Shown one piece after another: positions 41,576-50,164 of a DNA stretch of 64,000 nucleotides. How positions within the stretch are numbered: position 1 is the first letter of the stretch; every line of letters begins with the position of its first letter. The notes under the pieces were generated by a model. The model did no database searches. It worked only from the letters and a program-made list of their open reading frames with translations, and was not told the origin of the DNA. A program made the translations under genes and the position numbers. Source of the DNA: an uncultured Lachnospiraceae bacterium (lineage in GTDB: Bacteria > Bacillota > Clostridia > Lachnospirales > Lachnospiraceae); the NCBI GenBank assembly GCA_910577045.1, contig CAJTLB010000014.1:1-64000 (forward strand). Direction: 5' to 3'.

Positions 41576-43008
41576 CTAGATTTAGCCTGTTCTTGTTTTT
41601 CATAATCATGGAGCGAAGCCAGTGCCTGTGAAGACAATGGGATTAAGGCAATCATATTAAAAATTGTCATCATGCCGATTCCAATATCCCCTAAATCCCA
41701 AACAAAAGTATAAGTTTGTAACCCGCCAATAAAAAGCATAATAAGGGCAAGGACTTTATATAAGGTTTGGGACAGCCAGTTGTCCCCAAATAAATAGGCG
41801 ACATTGGATCTAGCATAGAACAAAATACCAATAAAGGTAGAAAAACTAAATAACCATAATATAACAGCGATAAAAACAACACCAAACCTGCCCATATGGT
41901 AATCCATGGCAGTTTGGAGTAATTCCATTCCTGTTAAAGAAGCAGTAAGCTTGGAAGGGGTCATTAACATAATCATAGCAGAACAGCTACAAATAACAAT
42001 GGTATCAATAAATACGCCAAATGCTTGTAAAAGCCCTTCCTTAGCAGGATGGCTAATGTCAGCGGCAGCGGCTGCACATGGGGCAGAGCCTGATCCAGCT
42101 TCGTTAGAAAATAGCCCGCGCTTTGCCCCATTCATTAAGACAGCCCCAAAACCGCCCGCTACTATTTGCCGGAACCCAAGTGCCTCAGAAAAGATTTGTT
42201 TTAAAACAGTAGGTAGCTGATGGATATTTTTAAGGATAATAAATAGAGTAATAAAAAAATACAAACTTGCCATAATTGGCACAATAATATCCAAAACCTT
42301 TACAGTAGCATTTTTCCGCAAAACAATAATAGCAGCAATGAATACAAGGACAGCAGTAGTGTAGATTGGGGGAATGTGAAACGCATTTGTAAAGGAAGAG
42401 GAAACGGAATTGCCAATTACCTGGCTAATGCCACACCAGCAGATTAAACCAGAAATGGCAAATAGGATAGCAATCATTGACCGCTTTTTCTTTTCCTTTG
42501 TTTTTTGAAAAAAAGCATGGATATAATAAGCAGGGCCGCCCCGGTATCCGCCATAAAGAGGGTCTTTTTCTTTGTAAATTTGTGCAAGGGTAGCTTCGAT
42601 AAAGGCTGTAGAAGAACCTAGTAAAGCAGTTACCCACATCCAAAAGACAGCACCTGCGCCTCCGGCAGAAATAGCAGCTACTACGCCAACTAGGTTTCCC
42701 ATGCCAACTCTGGTGGCAGTAGAGATAATTAAAGCTTGTACGCCAGAAATAGAGTTTTTTTGGTTAGGGCTTTTTTTTTCTGTAGTTACTTTCAACATCT
42801 TTGGAAAAAGCCGGAAAGGGAGGAACCGTGTTTTTAGTGTAAAATAAATACCAGTTGGGATTAAAATAAGGACTAAAAGGGAAAGCCCTATAGAGCTTCC
42901 ATGTGGCAAAGGGATCACAATTAAATCGCCCCATAACAGGTTGTACACAAAGCGGATTATTGACATAAAGAAATTTCCAATAACATCTAAAAACTGAATA
43001 TCTTCCAT
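41572..43008 (-). CDS. Alanine/glycine:cation symporter (AGCS family)
   Basis: A 478-residue protein with about eleven membrane segments. ISTATRVGMGNLVGVVAAISAGGAGAVFWMW and YGGYRGGPAYYI are family signatures, and the SNEAGSGSAPCAAAAADISHPAKEGLLQ motif is present in full. Such proteins couple Na+ or H+ to uptake of alanine or glycine. The gene is monocistronic and convergent with the GH5 gene, sharing its last bases. The ATG at 43008 follows GAGGG. Confidence 0.93.
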   Translation of the reverse strand: MEDIQFLDVIGNFFMSIIRFVYNLLWGDLIVIPLPHGSSIGLSLLVLILIPTGIYFTLKTRFLPFRLFPKMLKVTTEKKSPNQKNSISGVQALIISTATRVGMGNLVGVVAAISAGGAGAVFWMWVTALLGSSTAFIEATLAQIYKEKDPLYGGYRGGPAYYIHAFFQKTKEKKKRSMIAILFAISGLICWCGISQVIGNSVSSSFTNAFHIPPIYTTAVLVFIAAIIVLRKNATVKVLDIIVPIMASLYFFITLFIILKNIHQLPTVLKQIFSEALGFRQIVAGGFGAVLMNGAKRGLFSNEAGSGSAPCAAAAADISHPAKEGLLQAFGVFIDTIVICSCSAMIMLMTPSKLTASLTGMELLQTAMDYHMGRFGVVFIAVILWLFSFSTFIGILFYARSNVAYLFGDNWLSQTLYKVLALIMLFIGGLQTYTFVWDLGDIGIGMMTIFNMIALIPLSSQALASLHDYEKQEQAKSS

Positions 43009-43131
43009 AAATATAAACCCTCATTTCCGAAAATTTGTAAAATCCTGTTATATGCTAGGCACAATACAATTTTCTATAGTAGTATTAAGAAACAGTATAC
43101 AATAAAAAAGTGAATCCGTAAATTACTATCG

Positions 43132-43160
43132 TTGCCAAATAACTTTTCGTATGGTAAGAT
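43132..43160 (+). promoter_or_regulatory. Probable promoter of the hybrid kinase gene
   Basis: TTGCCA (43132-43137), 17-base spacer and TAAGAT (43155-43160). Confidence 0.55.
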
Positions 43161-43199
43161 TTTAAGTATTATAGAATATGGGCAGAAGGGAGACATTTC

Positions 43200-46100
43200 A
43201 TGTGGGAAAAGCAGAAGAAAAAGATGGGGATCGTCCTTTTTTGTGCTTTGGCAGTAATTACAATAGGAATTTCATATTCTCGTTTTGTTTCTAATGAAAT
43301 TTACAGGGAGAGTACACTTCATCTGGAAGAAATTTATATGCAGGTCAATACCATATTCCATTCTATGGTATCTAGAAATTGGAATTTGCTGGATAGTTGG
43401 AAAAATTATATTGAACAAAAGGAAATATTTGATAAAGATGGGTTTAGCAATTTTGCGGAACAACAAAAAGAGAACTGGCAATTTACAGAGTTTTATTTTT
43501 TAGATGCTGGTGGAAGCTATATAACAGCGAGTGGGGAACAGGGGCATATTGAGTTCCGTGAGGAGCTAAAACGGTTAGAAATAGGGGAAAATGTTGTAGT
43601 GGATGTGGTTATTCCAGAGAAAGGGTTACATACCATATTTGCAGTCCCTCTTGAAGAAGGGACATATAAGGGATTTGGTTATTCTGCAATTGCAATTAGT
43701 TATAATTATATGGATATGGTAGAAAATTTAGATGTTACAGCATTTTCTGGAAAATCGGACTGTTTAGTAATTGGTTCAGATGGCATGGTAATGATTTCTA
43801 CAAGAAATAGCGAAAGCCAGTTTTTTAATTTGTTAGATTATTTTGAACAACATGCTTCTTTTAGTAAGCCTTTAGAAGAAATTAGGAAAGACTGGAAAAT
43901 GGGAAAGGCAGATGTTGTACATTGCAGAGTAGAGGGAATCCCATATTATTTATCTTATCAGCCAGTGGGCTTTAAAGACTGGATATTGCTTGGCATTGTC
44001 CCCATATCTGTAGTGAATTCTAGCATGAATTTAATTCAGTGGGTAACGGCGGCAGCATTTGTGGTAATATTTCTTTTAATTGGTTTTTTGGTTATTGGGA
44101 ACCTGATAAAGCAAACAAAAAAGAATGTAAAAGAGAAAATTTTAGAAATAAAATACCGGGAACAACTTTTTGGCGTGCTTTCGGATACTGTGGATGATAT
44201 TTTTATTATGTTAGGAAGTGATAATTTAATTGTAGATTATATTAGCCCTAATATAGAACGTCTTTTGGGAATTTCAATAGAGGCAGTAAAAGAAAATATA
44301 CAACTTCTCCAAGAAGCGACGTTAGATCCAGAAAAAGAAATTACGCAAAGAGATTTAGAAAATATAGGGTTAAACCAGAATATTACAAAAGAATGTGAGT
44401 ATGTCCACCAAAAGACAGGGGAAAGGCGTTGGTATAGGGAAACGATTTACCATGTGGAAATCCAGGGTACAGATAAATATATTGTGGTACTGTCAGATCG
44501 TACAAGTGAGCTCCAGATAAATAAACATTTAAAAGAAGCATTAGAAACAGCGAAAAATGCCAATGAAGCAAAAAGCCATTTTCTTTCTAATATGTCCCAT
44601 GATATTAGGACCCCAATGAATGCAATTATAGGGTTTGCTACTTTATTAGGGAAAGACGCGGAACAGCCAGAGAAAGTAAGGGAATATACAAAAAAGATTA
44701 CAGCTTCTAGCCAACATTTGTTAAATTTAATTAATGATGTCCTAGATATGAGTAAAATAGAAAGCGGGAAGACTTCTTTAAATATAACAGAACTTGGGAT
44801 ACCAGAGTTAGTAGAAGAATTATATTCGATTTTGCTGCCACAAGCGAAAGCAAAAAGGCAAAAGTTTGAAATCCATGTCTTTGGAAAAGTGCCCGATGTA
44901 ATTTTAGGGGATAAACTGAGGATTAACCAGATTCTTTTAAACTTATTGTCCAATGCAATCAAATATACACAAGAAGGCGGGAATATTGAACTGTTAATAC
45001 AAAAGATAGAACAGTCGCCGCATTATGTTAGCCTGCGTCTGGTGGTACAAGATAATGGAATGGGGATGAGCGAGGAATTTGTAAAAACAGTGTTTGAGCC
45101 ATTTACCCGTGAGGTAAGCTCTATGACAAATAGTATACAAGGCACAGGGCTTGGAATGTCAATTACAAAGAATATTGTAGATTTAATGGGCGGTGTTATT
45201 TCTGTAAAAAGTAAACAGGGAGAAGGCAGCACATTTACAGTAGAATTAAAATTTGCCTTGCCAAGAAGGGAAAAACAGGATAAAGAATTTTGGGACAGGA
45301 ATAGAATTCAAAAAGTAATATTGTTAAATAATAAAAAAGAGGATTGTATCGAGATAAAAGAATTGATGGAGGATAATGGAATAGAGGCAGAATATGTTGC
45401 AGATAAGGATTCTGCCTTAAAACTGGTGTTGGATTATGATATTATTTTGCTTGATAGGCAAGCATTAGGAGAACATGTGGTAGGGACAATACAAAATATC
45501 CATAATCAATTAAAAGGAAACAAGACATTACTTTTGTTAATGGATTATGATTGGAGTGACATAGAGGATCAGGCAAGGGAGGCAGGAGTAGATGCCTTTA
45601 TGCAGAAACCATTTTTTACCACTACCCTTCGCCAAACAATTGGGAATTTAAGGGCAAGGGAGTCAAAAAAGAAAGGAGAAATGGCAGAAGAAAGCGGTGC
45701 GTTAAAAGGTATGTTTTTCCTTGCAGCGGAGGATAATGAATTAAATGCTGAAATTTTGCAAGAGATGTTAAAAATGGAAGGGGCTGGGTGTGAGATTGCT
45801 AGTAATGGGCAAGAGGTAGTAAAACTCTTTTACCGTTCTAAACCAGGGTATTATGATATGATATTAATGGATGTCCAGATGCCTATTATGAATGGGTATG
45901 AAGCAACAAAGACAATCCGCCGTTTAAACCATAAAGATGCGGCTTCAATCCCTATTATTGCCATGACAGCCAATGCTTTTGCAGAAGATGTGCAAAACGC
46001 CATGGATGCTGGTATGACAGCACATATTGCAAAGCCAGTGGATATGTCTGTGCTAAAAAGTACATTGGAAAAAATTAAAAATAATAGCGAAAAAGTATAA
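43200..46100 (+). CDS. Hybrid sensor histidine kinase / response regulator
   Basis: A 966-residue membrane sensor. Order seen: membrane segment (about 10-27), extracellular Cache-like sensor (30-275), second membrane segment (280-305), PAS domain (about 330-440), HisKA with FLSNMSHDIRTPMNAI (His about 467), HATPase (LLSNAIKYT, DNGMGMS, GTGLGMSI). Two receiver domains follow. The first (about 705-820) has a weak phosphate pocket, with IILLDRQALGEH in place of a clean motif. The second (840-960) is complete, with ILMDVQMPIMNGYEA (Asp about 890) and a conserved IAMTANAF and IAKPVD. There is no output domain, so a phosphorelay or other partner is expected. The signal is unknown. Confidence 0.92.
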   Translation: MWEKQKKKMGIVLFCALAVITIGISYSRFVSNEIYRESTLHLEEIYMQVNTIFHSMVSRNWNLLDSWKNYIEQKEIFDKDGFSNFAEQQKENWQFTEFYFLDAGGSYITASGEQGHIEFREELKRLEIGENVVVDVVIPEKGLHTIFAVPLEEGTYKGFGYSAIAISYNYMDMVENLDVTAFSGKSDCLVIGSDGMVMISTRNSESQFFNLLDYFEQHASFSKPLEEIRKDWKMGKADVVHCRVEGIPYYLSYQPVGFKDWILLGIVPISVVNSSMNLIQWVTAAAFVVIFLLIGFLVIGNLIKQTKKNVKEKILEIKYREQLFGVLSDTVDDIFIMLGSDNLIVDYISPNIERLLGISIEAVKENIQLLQEATLDPEKEITQRDLENIGLNQNITKECEYVHQKTGERRWYRETIYHVEIQGTDKYIVVLSDRTSELQINKHLKEALETAKNANEAKSHFLSNMSHDIRTPMNAIIGFATLLGKDAEQPEKVREYTKKITASSQHLLNLINDVLDMSKIESGKTSLNITELGIPELVEELYSILLPQAKAKRQKFEIHVFGKVPDVILGDKLRINQILLNLLSNAIKYTQEGGNIELLIQKIEQSPHYVSLRLVVQDNGMGMSEEFVKTVFEPFTREVSSMTNSIQGTGLGMSITKNIVDLMGGVISVKSKQGEGSTFTVELKFALPRREKQDKEFWDRNRIQKVILLNNKKEDCIEIKELMEDNGIEAEYVADKDSALKLVLDYDIILLDRQALGEHVVGTIQNIHNQLKGNKTLLLLMDYDWSDIEDQAREAGVDAFMQKPFFTTTLRQTIGNLRARESKKKGEMAEESGALKGMFFLAAEDNELNAEILQEMLKMEGAGCEIASNGQEVVKLFYRSKPGYYDMILMDVQMPIMNGYEATKTIRRLNHKDAASIPIIAMTANAFAEDVQNAMDAGMTAHIAKPVDMSVLKSTLEKIKNNSEKV

Positions 46101-46165
46101 GTAAATAGGAAATTTGACCGATATAATAAGTAGAGGTACTACTGTAAACCAAGGCACCCTGTATA

Positions 46166-46435
46166 ATGCAGGTAGAATATAAGGGGGAGATTAAAGCAGC
46201 ATATGGATATGGAAAAATTTACTCAATACCAGCGGTTTCTCCTGTTTATGCCCTGAACTGTTCTAGTAAAAAACAGGAAAGGGAGCCTTCTGAGAGGCAA
46301 AGTGACAGAGTGAAGTTTGAAGATGTGTTAAAAGAGTCTCTTGGAAACAAAGAAGTAACATGTTCGATGCAAGGCTATGGGAAATCTGGCGCATATGAAG
46401 AATATCTTTACTTGAAACGGGAATATCGGTTTTAG
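46166..46435 (+). CDS. Uncharacterised small protein
   Basis: An 89-residue hydrophilic protein that I do not recognise. It contains two Cys, a polar middle (SSKKQEREPSERQSDRVKFED) and a Gly/Tyr-rich ending GYGKSGAYEEYLYLKREYRF. The conserved-looking aromatic end and good codon usage suggest a real gene. There is no strong ribosome site before the ATG at 46166. It lies 65 bases after the hybrid kinase and ends at a clean terminator, so it may be the last gene of that transcript. Confidence 0.55.
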   Translation: MQVEYKGEIKAAYGYGKIYSIPAVSPVYALNCSSKKQEREPSERQSDRVKFEDVLKESLGNKEVTCSMQGYGKSGAYEEYLYLKREYRF

Positions 46436-46443
46436 GAGGCAGG

Positions 46444-46470
46444 CCCCTGCTAGTATTTAGCAGGGGATTT
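46444..46470 (+). terminator. Rho-independent terminator
   Basis: CCCCTGCTA pairs with TAGCAGGGG around GTATT, followed by ATTTCT. Confidence 0.8.
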
Positions 46471-46493
46471 CTGTGTGGAATTTAATAATATTA

Positions 46494-47114
46494 TTAGGTT
46501 TCACATTTAGAAAGATTTTTATTAGCCTGCTCCCAGTTTATTACATGGAACCAATGGTTAATATAATCTAAGCGGTTATTATAGTTTTTTAAATAATAAG
46601 CATGTTCCCACATATCTAAATTAAGGATTGGGCATAAATGATATTCTAAAGGAGTATCTTGGTTTGGGGTAGTAATAATTTTTAATTGCCCATTGGGGCT
46701 TTCTACCAACCATACATAGCCAGAACCAAATAGGGAAAGGGCTGCTTTGGTGAATTGGTCTTGGAATTTTGAGAAACTTCCAAAGTCGGATTGGATTTTG
46801 GCTGCCAAAGGATTTTCTGGTTGTTGCTTGGTTGGATTTTTGAGGGTGGAAAAATAATAGATATGGTTTAAGACGCCGCCCGCATTATTTTTTACCATAG
46901 TTTTTATGGCATCTGGTAAAAAATCTGAATAAAGTAGAAGTTGTTCTAAGGAAAGCTGCTGATATTCAGGATAGTTTTTTAAAGCAGCATTGAGGTTATC
47001 AACATAGGTTTGTAAATGTTTGTTATGGTGAAGTTCCATTGTTTTTGCATCAATATATGGTTCTAAAGCATTATAATGGTAAGGGAGAGGTGGGTTTACA
47101 AATAAGTAATGCAA
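46494..47114 (-). CDS. sod: Superoxide dismutase (Fe/Mn family)
   Basis: Converts superoxide to oxygen and peroxide. Metal ligands are visible as His in TMELHHNKH, His in GGVLNHIYYF, Asp in LNLDMWEH and His in the same motif. The core LPYHYNALEPYIDAKTMELHH is standard. An in-frame ATG at 47129 contains GGAGG in its own codons, which looks like the ribosome site for the TTG at 47114; that start gives 206 residues and a normal N-terminus. NHIYYF replaces the common NHSFFW, a mild divergence near the active site. Metal preference cannot be decided. Confidence 0.9.
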   Translation of the reverse strand: MHYLFVNPPLPYHYNALEPYIDAKTMELHHNKHLQTYVDNLNAALKNYPEYQQLSLEQLLLYSDFLPDAIKTMVKNNAGGVLNHIYYFSTLKNPTKQQPENPLAAKIQSDFGSFSKFQDQFTKAALSLFGSGYVWLVESPNGQLKIITTPNQDTPLEYHLCPILNLDMWEHAYYLKNYNNRLDYINHWFHVINWEQANKNLSKCET

Positions 47115-47182
47115 GTAAAAGACCTCCATTGTTTTTTGTACAATATATGAGGAAAGAAAGAAAATGGTGAGGAAAAAACTTC

Positions 47183-47211
47183 TTGCAAATTAAAGGCGAT
47201 TAGTATATAAT
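47183..47211 (+). promoter_or_regulatory. Promoter of the serS T-box transcript
   Basis: TTGCAA (47183-47188), 17-base spacer and TATAAT (47206-47211). Confidence 0.7.
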
Positions 47212-47217
47212 ACTAAA

Positions 47218-47440
47218 AAATGCACGAAGATGAAAGCTACGATTTCTATAATCTTTCCAGAGAGCCGATGTATGCTGGGAATCGGTAAGAGGCGAAATCT
47301 TTCCACTTTCGGAGTGACTGGGGAAACCTAGAGTTTGGTAGGCTTTACTCTACTATGATGAGTGGCTGGTTTTAGGATCAGCAATTTGGGTGGCAACACG
47401 GATTCCTTCCGTCCCATGGATATGGGTGGGGAGGTTTTTT
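47218..47440 (+). promoter_or_regulatory. T-box riboswitch (tRNA-Ser responsive)
   Basis: The leader holds the T-box sequence GGGTGGCAACACGG (47388-47401), Stem I elements AGAGAGCCGATG and AAGAGGCGAAA, and a terminator formed by CCTTCCGTCCCAT and ATGGGTGGGGAGG followed by seven T's. The antiterminator bulge reads TGGC, which is complementary to the GCCA end of tRNA-Ser (discriminator G). Uncharged tRNA would favour the antiterminator and serS expression. I could not fix the specifier codon by eye. Confidence 0.92.
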
Positions 47441-47510
47441 TGTTTTGCAGAATCTTATAATGGTGCCTGTGCAAAAAAACTTACAGGCTACGGAAAGGAC
47501 ATGAGTAGAT

Positions 47511-48788
47511 ATGTTAGATTTAAAATTTGTAAGGGAAAATCCAGAAATAGTGAAACAGAATATTAAGAATAAGTTCCAAGATAGTAAGTTGTCTCTGGTA
47601 GATGAGGTAATTGCGTTGGATGCAAAAAGCCGTGAGGCAAAACAAGAAGCAGATAACCTTCGTTCAGAAAGGAATAAGATTTCGAAACAGATAGGCGGCC
47701 TTATGGCACAAGGGAAGAAAGAGGAAGCAGAAGAGTTAAAGGCACAAGTAACAAAAAATTCAGAGCGTTTAGCAGAATTAGAAGTGCAGGAAACCAAGCT
47801 TCAGGAAGAAATCAAGAAAATTATGATGACAATTCCTAATATTATTGATCCTAGCGTCCCAATAGGGAAGGATGACAGTGAAAATGTAGAGGTACAAAAA
47901 TATGGGGAGCCTGTTGTGCCAGATTTTGAAATCCCATACCATACAGAGATTATGGAACGGTTTTCTGGGATTGATTTAGATAGTGCCAGAAAAGTAGCAG
48001 GGAATGGGTTTTATTATTTAATGGGGGATATTGCAAGGCTTCATTCGGCTGTAATTTCTTATGCAAGGGATTTTATGATTAATAGGGGCTTTACTTATTG
48101 TGTGCCTCCTTTTATGATCCGCAGCGATGTGGTGACAGGGGTAATGAGCTTTGCAGAAATGGATGCCATGATGTATAAGATTGAAGGAGAAGATCTATAT
48201 TTAATTGGAACCAGTGAACATTCTATGATTGGGAAATTTATAGATACTATTATTCCAGAGGAACAGCTTCCACAGACATTAACCAGTTATTCTCCTTGTT
48301 TCCGTAAGGAAAAAGGTGCCCATGGGTTAGAAGAAAGAGGGGTATACCGTATCCACCAATTTGAAAAACAGGAAATGATTGTAGTATGTAAACCACAAGA
48401 TAGTATGGCGTGGTTCGATAAGTTATGGCAGAATACAGTAGATTTATTCCGTTCTTTGGATATTCCAGTACGTACATTGGAATGTTGTTCTGGAGACTTA
48501 GCAGATTTAAAAGTAAAATCCATTGATGTGGAGGCTTGGTCCCCTAGGCAGAAAAAGTATTTTGAAGTAGGTAGCTGTTCGAATCTTGGGGATGCACAGG
48601 CAAGGCGCTTGAAAATCCGGGTAGTAGGGGAAGAAGGCAAGTATTTTGCGCATACATTAAATAACACTGTGGTTGCGCCGCCAAGGATGTTAATTGCTTT
48701 CTTGGAAAATAACCTAAAAGAAGATGGAAGCGTAGCAATTCCAAAGGCATTACAGCCATATATGGGTGGAATGACAGAAATAAGATAA
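47511..48788 (+). CDS. serS: Seryl-tRNA synthetase
   Basis: Charges tRNA-Ser. The 425-residue class II enzyme starts MLDLKFVRENPEIVKQNI, has the N-terminal tRNA-binding coiled coil (about 30-100, ERNKISKQIGGLMAQGKKEE), and the catalytic core with motif 2 (FRKEKGAHGLEERGVYRIHQFEKQE) and motif 3 (NNTVVAPPRMLIAFLEN). The active-site GTSEHSMIG is close to the usual GTAE. Its stop codon TAA at 48786-48788 lies inside the first unit of a 38-bp tandem repeat. Expression is controlled by the T-box leader. Confidence 0.96.
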   Translation: MLDLKFVRENPEIVKQNIKNKFQDSKLSLVDEVIALDAKSREAKQEADNLRSERNKISKQIGGLMAQGKKEEAEELKAQVTKNSERLAELEVQETKLQEEIKKIMMTIPNIIDPSVPIGKDDSENVEVQKYGEPVVPDFEIPYHTEIMERFSGIDLDSARKVAGNGFYYLMGDIARLHSAVISYARDFMINRGFTYCVPPFMIRSDVVTGVMSFAEMDAMMYKIEGEDLYLIGTSEHSMIGKFIDTIIPEEQLPQTLTSYSPCFRKEKGAHGLEERGVYRIHQFEKQEMIVVCKPQDSMAWFDKLWQNTVDLFRSLDIPVRTLECCSGDLADLKVKSIDVEAWSPRQKKYFEVGSCSNLGDAQARRLKIRVVGEEGKYFAHTLNNTVVAPPRMLIAFLENNLKEDGSVAIPKALQPYMGGMTEIR

Positions 48789-48925
48789 AGGTTCTTATGT
48801 CGTAAGTGGAATAGGAAATGAGATAAAGGTTCTTATGTCGTAAGTGGAATAGGAAATGAGATAAAGGTTCCTATATTGTAAGTGGGATAGGAAATAAGAT
48901 AGTGGTTCTTATGCTGCAAGTAAGG
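48783..48925. repeat. 38-bp tandem repeats overlapping the serS stop codon
   Basis: Units at 48783-48820, 48821-48858 and 48859-48896 plus a partial one to 48925. The first two are identical, starting AGATAAAGGTTCTTATGTCG; the third and fourth have drifted. The first unit includes the TAA stop of serS. Confidence 0.92.
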
Positions 48926-48966
48926 TCTGCAAGTAAGGTGAAAAATGGAAGAATGGAGGGAATGAA

Positions 48967-49953
48967 ATGGTGGCGCTAGGGATACTCGTATGTGGGGTAT
49001 GTCTGTTGGGGTTGTTATATCGATGGTTTTATTGGCCGACCCATACAGAGAAAAATGCTGCATTAGGCGTAAAGCTGACAGAAGATGGATTGGAAAATAG
49101 GGTAGTACGGCGGATTGTAAGAGGTTATCGCTCAGCAATGAAAGGATTATTTGTATTTTCATCATTCTTATTTCTTGCAGCAACAGTTTGTGCCTATTTT
49201 CATAAGGAAGCGGGAATTTTATCGGGTGTATGTGTAGCATTATTTACATGGCAGATTTTTTTCTACTTTTTTCAAAAATACCATAGGCGGATGATTTGTT
49301 TAAAGTTTTCCAAAAGATGGTTTGATGACAGTACAAAACGAGTATGCCATATTAAAGAATATATTGGCATATGCCAGAAAGAAATTGCAAATGATCTGGT
49401 ATTTGTCCCAGTATTTTTATTTGCGTTTATTCCCTTTTCCTATCCACATATGAAAGAATATTTGCAGGGAAATATAGGGCATGGCATGTTTTTCTTGTTT
49501 CCTTTTATTATTCTTTTGTTATTGTTAGCTTTGTATTATTCTGGTGTTATGGATAGGACATTGGTTTTTCTATTTGCTTGTATCGAAGAGGTAGCAATAC
49601 TTGCATATCAATGGAAGATATTAGTAGAACAAAAAAATATTGTACTAATATTTGTGATGTATTTGTTAATGCTATTAGTTGGTATTGCTGCTTTATATCC
49701 TTATATTAGGGGGCTTTTTGCCGATAAGGAATTATTAGAGATAGGTTTTCCATGGACTCTTCCCACAGAAGGGGAAGAATATTGGCTTTACGGATATTAC
49801 CGGAACCACAAAGAGAAAGTGATAATTGGGAAGCGGATGCCCGGATGGGGGATTAGTTTAAACCATGCAAAATTATCGGTGAAGTTTTTTCTAATTTCTT
49901 TGCAAATATTGGCATATGGCGGAGTTGCATATATGATTTTCAGGCTATTTTAA
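48967..49953 (+). CDS. Multi-spanning membrane protein of unknown function
   Basis: A 328-residue protein with about eight hydrophobic segments, two near the N-terminus, five in 140-250 and one at the end. A cytoplasmic-looking loop before the last segment reads YWLYGYYRNHKEKVIIGKRMPGWGISLNHAK. That piece resembles the tail domain seen in DUF1648/DUF5808-type proteins (YYNPNDPRIFV-like), but I am not sure of the match. It follows the 38-bp repeats and has an AATGGAGGGAA site. No partner gene is adjacent. Confidence 0.7.
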   Translation: MVALGILVCGVCLLGLLYRWFYWPTHTEKNAALGVKLTEDGLENRVVRRIVRGYRSAMKGLFVFSSFLFLAATVCAYFHKEAGILSGVCVALFTWQIFFYFFQKYHRRMICLKFSKRWFDDSTKRVCHIKEYIGICQKEIANDLVFVPVFLFAFIPFSYPHMKEYLQGNIGHGMFFLFPFIILLLLLALYYSGVMDRTLVFLFACIEEVAILAYQWKILVEQKNIVLIFVMYLLMLLVGIAALYPYIRGLFADKELLEIGFPWTLPTEGEEYWLYGYYRNHKEKVIIGKRMPGWGISLNHAKLSVKFFLISLQILAYGGVAYMIFRLF

Positions 49954-50000
49954 TAATTAACAGCAAGCATTCCCCTTCTTTTTAGGTAGGGAAGGAATTT

Positions 50001-50026
50001 CCTAACTGCCGCGAGTGGATTGAAAC
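50001..50026 (+). repeat. Solitary CRISPR-repeat-like motif, copy 2
   Basis: Ends in GAGTGGATTGAAAC and matches the minus strand of 35160-35185 at 25 of 26 bases. It stands alone, 43 bases before the clpB -35 box, in the same direction as clpB. Confidence 0.6.
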
Positions 50027-50068
50027 AATAGATAACCAGATGGATGCAAAAAATTCACAATTTTCTAC

Positions 50069-50096
50069 TTGCAAAAACTGTAATATGTGTTATATT
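50069..50096 (+). promoter_or_regulatory. Probable promoter of clpB
   Basis: TTGCAA (50069-50074), 16-base spacer and TATATT (50091-50096). No CIRCE element or CtsR heptad repeat is visible around it. Confidence 0.55.
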
Positions 50097-50164
50097 AATT
50101 ATAGAACAGATATAGAGTTCTATTACAAGTAGGGAGACATTCTGGAAAAAGGAGGAGTAAGAGT

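Noticed and set aside
50040..50164. CIRCE or CtsR control of clpB
   Set aside because: Neither the nine-base inverted repeat of CIRCE nor the tandem heptads of CtsR could be found upstream.
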